This document shows positions 57,303 to 64,000 of a DNA stretch of 64,000 bases, one piece after another. The position numbers were made by a program, and so were the translations under genes. This DNA is from Epiperipatus broadwayi. Taxonomy: Eukaryota > Onychophora > Udeonychophora > Euonychophora > Peripatidae. A model generated the notes under the pieces. The model made no database searches. It was not told the origin of the DNA and worked only from the letters and a program-made list of their open reading frames with translations. The DNA lies in contig JAQFVV010006215.1 of assembly GCA_028023455.1 (NCBI GenBank), positions 5,563,230 through 5,627,229 of the forward strand, written 5' to 3'. Within the stretch, counting starts at the first letter, position 1; the number at the start of each line of letters is the position of its first letter.

Positions 57303-60300
57303 TATCACTATTGCCATGCTAAATGAAGTCTGCATGAAGAAATATATAGCAGTTCTTTTTTTTTAAATTATAAGTCTGAAGTAAATCTCCAGGTATGTAT
57401 AACTATGATAGCAATCTCTCAGCTAATTTTTATTCTCACCTGGCAAAATATATGTGAAAAAAAGTCGTTAATAGTAGTAAAATCAGTTGAAACTTAACTG
57501 GATCTAATGAAATGCTAACTGTAACTTATATTGATTATTATCTTTAAAGAACTAAATTGACCAATTAATAAAAATAATTTTATTATTTTCTTTTATTTAA
57601 TGCCATTTACATTTTATGTATTTATGGAATATTAGATTTAAGTATATGTAGAAAAAAAGATTGACTTGTTCTTTTTATTATTTAAAATCAAGCATGAAAT
57701 TTTAAATATGGCATCGATAAATTCTTTATTATAGTTTACATGCAATAGAGTTAACAAAGAGCAAAGTAGTTGAGGTTTAAATAATTTAAAATCATAAGAA
57801 ATTTAAGGAGAATTTAAAGCAACCACATAAATATACATATTAATATAAAATTAATGAATAATAAATAAAGTGGGTTTTAATTACGTAGACTTATATTATT
57901 TTGTTTTGGCACAGCTAGATTTACGAAATTATCACTTACCTTTTACAATTTTTTTAAGTTAATTTAATTTAAAGATTTATCATTTAGCATCTTCATTATT
58001 AATATATATCGTGATAGTAATCCCATTGGTCCAATATTAAAAGCAATCAACTTAAATTTTTTTATTTTATAATAACTATGATTTTAGTGTTGCTAGAAGA
58101 TATCCAAAATGGCAAACTTAGTTTAAAACAAATCTAAAAACATGTATCAAAATTGTAAAATCGCGGTTAAATTTATAAAAAAAAAACATTCATTAGCAAA
58201 ATTAAGTACGGAACTTACTTTACACTGAGGAAATGTTATTGTTAAATGTCCTTTACTAAAATAAAATCAATCGCAACATAATCATAAATTAAGTGATTAA
58301 TATCTAACTTAAAATCACTTGTAAAGAAACTTAACCTGCATATAACAGTTAAATTTGCAAGTATGTGTTTGTTTTTATGTCTGAATATAATGATGTTTTT
58401 TAGAGATTAAAAATATATTTAGGATAAAACCATAAGAATAATAGAAAATCCTATGTGATACAATAATGGTCAGTTAAAAAAATTAAATCTTATTAATTTA
58501 ATAGATAAAGTATTAATATATTATTTGGTATTGGAATAAATGTAAATAATTGTATATTTATCTTTTACAATAATTTTATTTTAAAATGTTTTATATATAT
58601 AAAATGTAATGTAATATGGCTGATTTTGCCATGTAGAAAGCAACAAGAGAGTTTTATCATCTGGATGAAATTGGTTGCTGTGTCAACATGATAAAAATTA
58701 TAAAATTGTAATTGAGTGAAAGAAGAGTTCTAATCTATGTCATTTTTGAATTATGTGTTCTAAAATCTAAAAGCAAGTGCTCAACGAAATTCGAGGTTCT
58801 CTGTGTGAAAAGTTCATCTGGTAAATTTTATAAGTTTAAAGTATTTAATTCGCTATTCATGAACATGAACCAGCTATGTCCAGCAAGAGAGAAACCATTG
58901 AACATTTGCCTTTGGAGGTGGATTAAGCCTTTGTGATCATCATTATCAAACATAACTTAATAATAACAGAATAATTAATTGCTTACCGGATAATACTGAT
59001 AAAATTTAACGGGATAAATTCTCACTTTATTCTATGAATTATTTAAATATAGTTAAACATGTTCGAACCTTCAAATAATTTTGGAATTATTAAGCTTGCT
59101 ATGCTAAATAGATTGGACTTTGTTTTTTGTTTTTTTAGTTTATGTGAATAGTTAATTATGCACACCTGTAAAATCCTGATTTAACTTAATGGTTGTGTTT
59201 TTGCTAATTTTATAAATTGAAATAGAATAATACCCTTCACTTCTTAAAATGATAGTTAACCTGAAACTTAATTGCCTTAGGAATCTGTGACCTAATTATC
59301 TTCGTAAAAATTGTGATAAACAATATTGTTATTGATTTTCAAAATTAATTACCATAAATGAATTATCATCATTGAAAGGATCTTATCTCACCTGACAATA
59401 AAATTTGGGAAAATTAATGATAAAGAATAAATCATATATTATAACATGGAATTTTAAAAGAATACGGTAATGATTATATTGTAAAAAGGAAGTTTCTGAA
59501 TGGAACCTACAAAAAAAAAATGTGCATATAAAGAAAGTGGATTAAAGTTTTTTATAAACTTTAATGGATAATGATTGTTAAATAATTTATTTTATTTTCT
59601 TTGTTTTTGCTCAATATTTTAATTATATGGTTTAATATCCATTAGCATTCTCATCAATAAAAAGACCAGATAGTATGGTTTCAGTATTTAAATTGATATA
59701 AGATGTTTGCATGTATTGTTATATTAGAGATAGGTTGTTATTGTTATAGTAATATTATTAAGAGCTGTTTTTGTCTTATAGATCTTATATTTTGTTTTCT
59801 TTTATAGTTATATGATTTTAATGGTATTGCATTATAAATGTGTTTATTTAAATGAATAAATAATATTTCAAATGTATTCATAGTAATAATGTTAGAATAT
59901 AAGAAATAAAGAGTTAGTCCATGGCTGTAGGTCATATATATTTGTTATTTAGGACCTTAATGCTATATAAATTGGTAATAAATGTTGTATCTAGATTAAG
60001 AATAAACTAAGAAGATAATATTTTGACTGTGTGTTCTGATAGGGGAAATATTTAAGATCTGTAAGATGTAGAAAAATCTCTCACTCCATTTTAATTTACA
60101 GTAATAAGGATTTATTTAGATTCTTTTATTTGACAACCTTCTTTAATAATTTTGTATTTGTATAAGCTACACATAGAGTTACCCATCATTGCATATACAT
60201 GTGGTTTTCTTGTTATAACAGTGTTTATAAATAAATTCATTTATTATAGAGAGCATATCAGAGATATTGATTTAGTTATCTTATACCTATTTGTTTTCAT

Positions 60301-61599
60301 ATCTATACATTCATATTTTGTTAATAAAATTATTTAATTGTTGTTTTAAAATAATGACTTTGCATTTTATTTATCATTATGTGGTTACATAAATTTAATT
60401 ACAATCACCTAATTTTCATTATATTTTAAGTAAAGTAGTTAAGTTGAATATTGCTTACTCTAAACATTTATAAGTGCTCATCTCTACTTCTTTCACAGCT
60501 TTATTTATATGCTAAGAGATATGCCCATTTGTGTTCAGTCACATCCTAGAAACTTTACTATATAAAATGTATGTCTTTATGATATTCAAATTTCTAAGAA
60601 TGATATAGATTAAAGTATTATTTGCTAATTGTGATATTATGCTAGCCACACTTATAATGTTTTAAGGAATAGTTATGTACTGTACTCACTGGCATATAAT
60701 GTCAGAAATGCTGTCAAAACCCTAAGATTTATTGGAAATATTAATGTTCACATGCAATAGAGTAGTAACGGACATTATTCATGTGAAATTTGCTTTACTT
60801 ATTATATATTATTACTTGTTTTAAAAGGTTAAGCTAAGATATATGTTATCACTAATTGGTGAATGATCGAAAATGGGGTACTGTGTATCTAGTTCTAGTT
60901 TAGATTAAGAGTTTTTGGTTCAGTGTTACAAATTAGCATTAAGAAAGGGAGCATCATTATTATATTTCCTTTACCCCTTAGCCTTTTGGTTTATTTATAG
61001 GTACCATATAATACTATTACCTTCCTCTATTTTCTGTTACAATATATATCACTAAAATTTCATGGATAAATCAGAAAAGTAGTAATATAATCAGTAATAT
61101 ATTGTTTTACTCCTTTTTTGTATCAATATAATTCATTAATATCATTGATAATCAGATATTACTTTAATGGACTAGCTGCAATGAATTTTTTAACTCTTTG
61201 GATAGGAAGAATTTTACTTTCTTTACATATATAGTCCCTTTTAAATACTTTTTTATTTGAAAGTGCTGCAAGCTTTTTAATACACCCCCTCCCCTTCCCC
61301 TTCTTAAACACTGCAGATTTTAAACATTCCCTTCTTATGCAGATAATTTGAATTGACTGATTTCACTTTTAAAACAGTATTTAAAATTCAGGATTTTTAA
61401 GTTCTGATATTGATAATTGTTAACATCTAGCTGGAATCACAACTATTAAATAGTCAACTAAATATACTGAACTGGTCTGATAAAGAAAATGGATTCTTGC
61501 TAGGTTTAACTGGGTTTAAATACATTTTATAATTGTAATAATTTTTGGAGTCTCAACTTTAATAAAGTTTTAATATCTGGTTTTTTAACTATGGGAATG
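57303..61599. other. Long AT-rich non-coding stretch
   Basis: No supported gene. A 74-codon frame at 58712-58936 has no recognisable motif. No repeats with clear borders were seen. Confidence 0.5.
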
Positions 61600-61870
61600 G
61601 ATCAGTCCTTCAAGCAGAGGGGAGAATACCATTGATAGCATAGCCATCAATGATACCTATGATCAGATTGAGCTATACAAAGCATAACATGGCTATATTT
61701 GCTGACCGTAGCACAACATCGACTGCTGGATTCAAACTTCACCCAAAGCATTTTATTTGTTTTGAGAATCAACCTCAGGTGCCAGTTAACCATGCTTTGG
61801 ACAAAAGGCACACAATCCAGTACTTGAAATATCCCATGACTAGCTCATACTCATTTGCCCAACACATATA
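61600..61870. other. Less AT-rich island, unidentified
   Basis: Balanced composition with a 73-codon plus-strand frame (61650-61871; MIPMIRLSYTKHNMAIFADR onward). A B-box-like GTTTGAATCC lies on the minus strand near 61733. It could be an old SINE or coding relic; no family recognised. Confidence 0.25.
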
Positions 61871-64000
61871 ATTATTTAAAGACTAATTTACTGGTGGCAC
61901 AGTTACAAGAGAGAGTGAGAAAGAATTGACCAAGTAATAATAAAGCAAAACAATATTTATTTTATACACATGCATATAAGTATCACATAATATAATAAAG
62001 TTTGTACAGGAAATATTAAAGATTTACTTTAGGCTATAGTTATGATAGTCCATTAGAGCTCATTCATTAGCACATATATATCTAGACATTTATAATGGAG
62101 AGAAAAAATATATATTAACATAGGTTTTATACCTGAACATGACACCTTCATTTGTTCAGTTTTCAATTTGTTTTCTTTACTTGTTGATTACCAACATGTT
62201 GGGCTTTTGATTTCCATAGATGGGTTCTTGTTTCTTTTTCATTCTTCAAGTTGATAATGGGAGAAAGAGAGAGATTATCAGCAACTCACATATCACAGGT
62301 CAGGCATTGGTTCCAGGTTGAGAATATCTGATAGTACTGATAACTCTGCCTTGAAAGCTAGCTGAACACTCCTACTGTTCTTTAGCATTGCATGTTGATA
62401 AGTCAGCTTTCAGTGATGAATGGGTCAAGGAATGAGAGCATACTGGGAACATGGACAGCTTTTCCAACCTTTTTCTGACCATTTTTTTCAATAGTAATAC
62501 TATCATGGGAGAGCATTTATAGTAATAACAATATTATTTAGACTCTGATGTTAACTAATAGTCTGACTGCTGCTTTTTTCTCTGCTTTGTTTTTAATTAA
62601 TTTCTCTTCTCTCTTTTATATTTCTCCCTCCCATTATTTTATTTTTATCATGACTGAGATCAAGTTTAATTAATTCTTGCATTTTTCAGCTATCTAATCT
62701 CATTTCGAGATTAATCAAACTATCTCATCATTTGATAAAATAGTTTGTGTGATTTTAATTAATTTAATCATTAGTTCTACTTTTTCTTTTATCAGACAGT
62801 AATCTTTTACTAATTACATTTTAAAGTTTTCTTTTTACAAATTAACTTTTGTTTTGATTTTTACATTTATTTGTTATTGTTTCTTTTTTTTTATACATAC
62901 ATTTTCCCCCTGTAATTTATAATAAGGGAGAACTAGTTTCAATTTTTACTTAAGATTTATTTCCCCCATTCTAATCCTAAACTTTTACTCTATTATTTTA
63001 AAAAATTTTTGTATAAGCAATCGTCACTTTTACAAATACGTTTCTTGAAAAGAATGCTGTTAACATTATTTTGTTTAAAATTAATCATTGCCTTCAATTT
63101 TCTTTCAAAATGAAAATATGTAATGTGATTATTTATGTATAGTTTTAATATATATATATTTCATTCGCATTACAGTTCTAAACTGTTACTTTTTATCTTT
63201 GCCATTTTGATAATTGAATGGTTTGTGCTTAGGAAGTTATAATATATTTGAATTCAGTAAGTGACAGAGTTGAGCTGCGATTCATGCATTTTTACTTTTT
63301 AAATCTGATTCTTTGCCATTGCATTAAATTATGCAGTATTTATTATCAATTTCTTTTTCTTATATGTTTATTTTCAACTAATATTAAGTGCATAGACCAG
63401 TGTCCATCAGCCATTATTGATCTTTAGAAAACTATATCATAAAGACTCTTAGAGAATGGAAAATCTAGAAGCAGTTTATATTCCAAAACATTTGTTATCA
63501 ATAAATAAAAAATTTAAATTACAAGAAAAATACGTTTTTCTCTCAAATTTTAGTCTGCATTAGTATCAAAAATTAGAATAAAGATCTTGTCAAAGTTTAT
63601 TTAGAGTGAAAACCTTATCAACATTTTAGGCAAAGTTCAACTATATACAGTAATCTAGTGTCATCAAAGGATATCTGAATTTTGAACGTTTTATTAATGA
63701 GTTTTCTGCAAAGAGAGAATGATTTCACTCTATTTCCCAGAAATGTTAGTACAGTGCTGTTAAAAGTAATTTAATTTTTTTAGAATTTTTAAGATTTTAA
63801 GGTAGAATAACTATATTTGCAGAAAATGAAGTAAATCTTGATTATTCAATTTAATGCATTACCAAAATAAATGAGAGATATCATACAATGATAATACTAG
63901 GAATTCATTACAAATTATAGATGAGAAATTTTAATTATAATTTAAGATTTTATAATTCAAAATATATACACTTATTAATAAAGATATAATTAAAATTACC
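61871..64000. other. AT-rich non-coding stretch
   Basis: A mixed-composition patch at about 62150-62470 is present; nothing identifiable up to the right edge. Confidence 0.5.

Noticed and set aside
1-64000. CRISPR arrays, bacterial operons, rRNA genes, telomere repeats
   Set aside because: None seen; no regularly spaced short repeats with unique spacers.

Overview
This window reads as nuclear DNA of an AT-rich, repeat-laden animal genome, most likely an invertebrate; the phylum cannot be fixed from the sequence. The reasons are a spliced host-gene exon, non-LTR, Penelope-like and Ty3/gypsy-type retroelements, abundant foldback repeats, long runs of A/T-rich non-coding DNA, and no bacterial-style gene packing. 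The only convincing host gene part is the first coding exon of galactokinase (15010-15174, + strand). It ends on a GTAAGT donor, and no second exon is recognised in the remaining 49 kb, so intron 1 may be very long or the gene may end unrecognised.

Layout: 1-1574 holds a decayed non-LTR retrotransposon (minus strand). 1946-5125 is a cluster of foldback repeats; the largest (2642-3249) carries a hammerhead ribozyme in each arm. 5126-11944 is featureless AT-rich DNA. 11945-14560 is a second decayed non-LTR element (plus strand), followed by the galactokinase exon. 15181-24169 is AT-rich with two more copies of the ribozyme repeat (16193-16500, 20085-20262), a 59-nt C tract and a TATA-bearing GC island. 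24170-26516 is a dead Penelope-like element with its 3' part duplicated in inverted orientation. 28986-34995 is an LTR element with 1.74-kb LTRs and no reverse transcriptase, only a 230-residue coiled-coil/basic protein. 36800-37880 is a relic and a duplicated GC-richer island. 40545-48827 is a young Ty3/gypsy element on the minus strand with 2.06-kb LTRs and gag-protease-RT-RNaseH-integrase, broken by two offsetting homopolymer slips. 51430-54900 is a dense block of structured repeats (tandem and inverted copies of a ~390-bp unit, and large foldbacks). 56526-57302 is a candidate non-autonomous DNA transposon. The rest is AT-rich with no recognised gene.

The most interesting signal is the dispersed repeat family at 2642-3249, 16193-16500 and 20085-20262. 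Its copies fold into a complete type I hammerhead ribozyme (CTGATGA core, stem II, GAAA, a very short stem III, an AUA cleavage site and a long stem I), with a compensatory base-pair change in stem I between copies. Such minimal hammerheads are known from Penelope-like elements and animal retrozymes. Other repeats here (4213-4372, 4846-5125, 51430-52893, 53228-53780) carry related CTGANGA-hairpin-GAAA cores in which a full hammerhead could not be completed.
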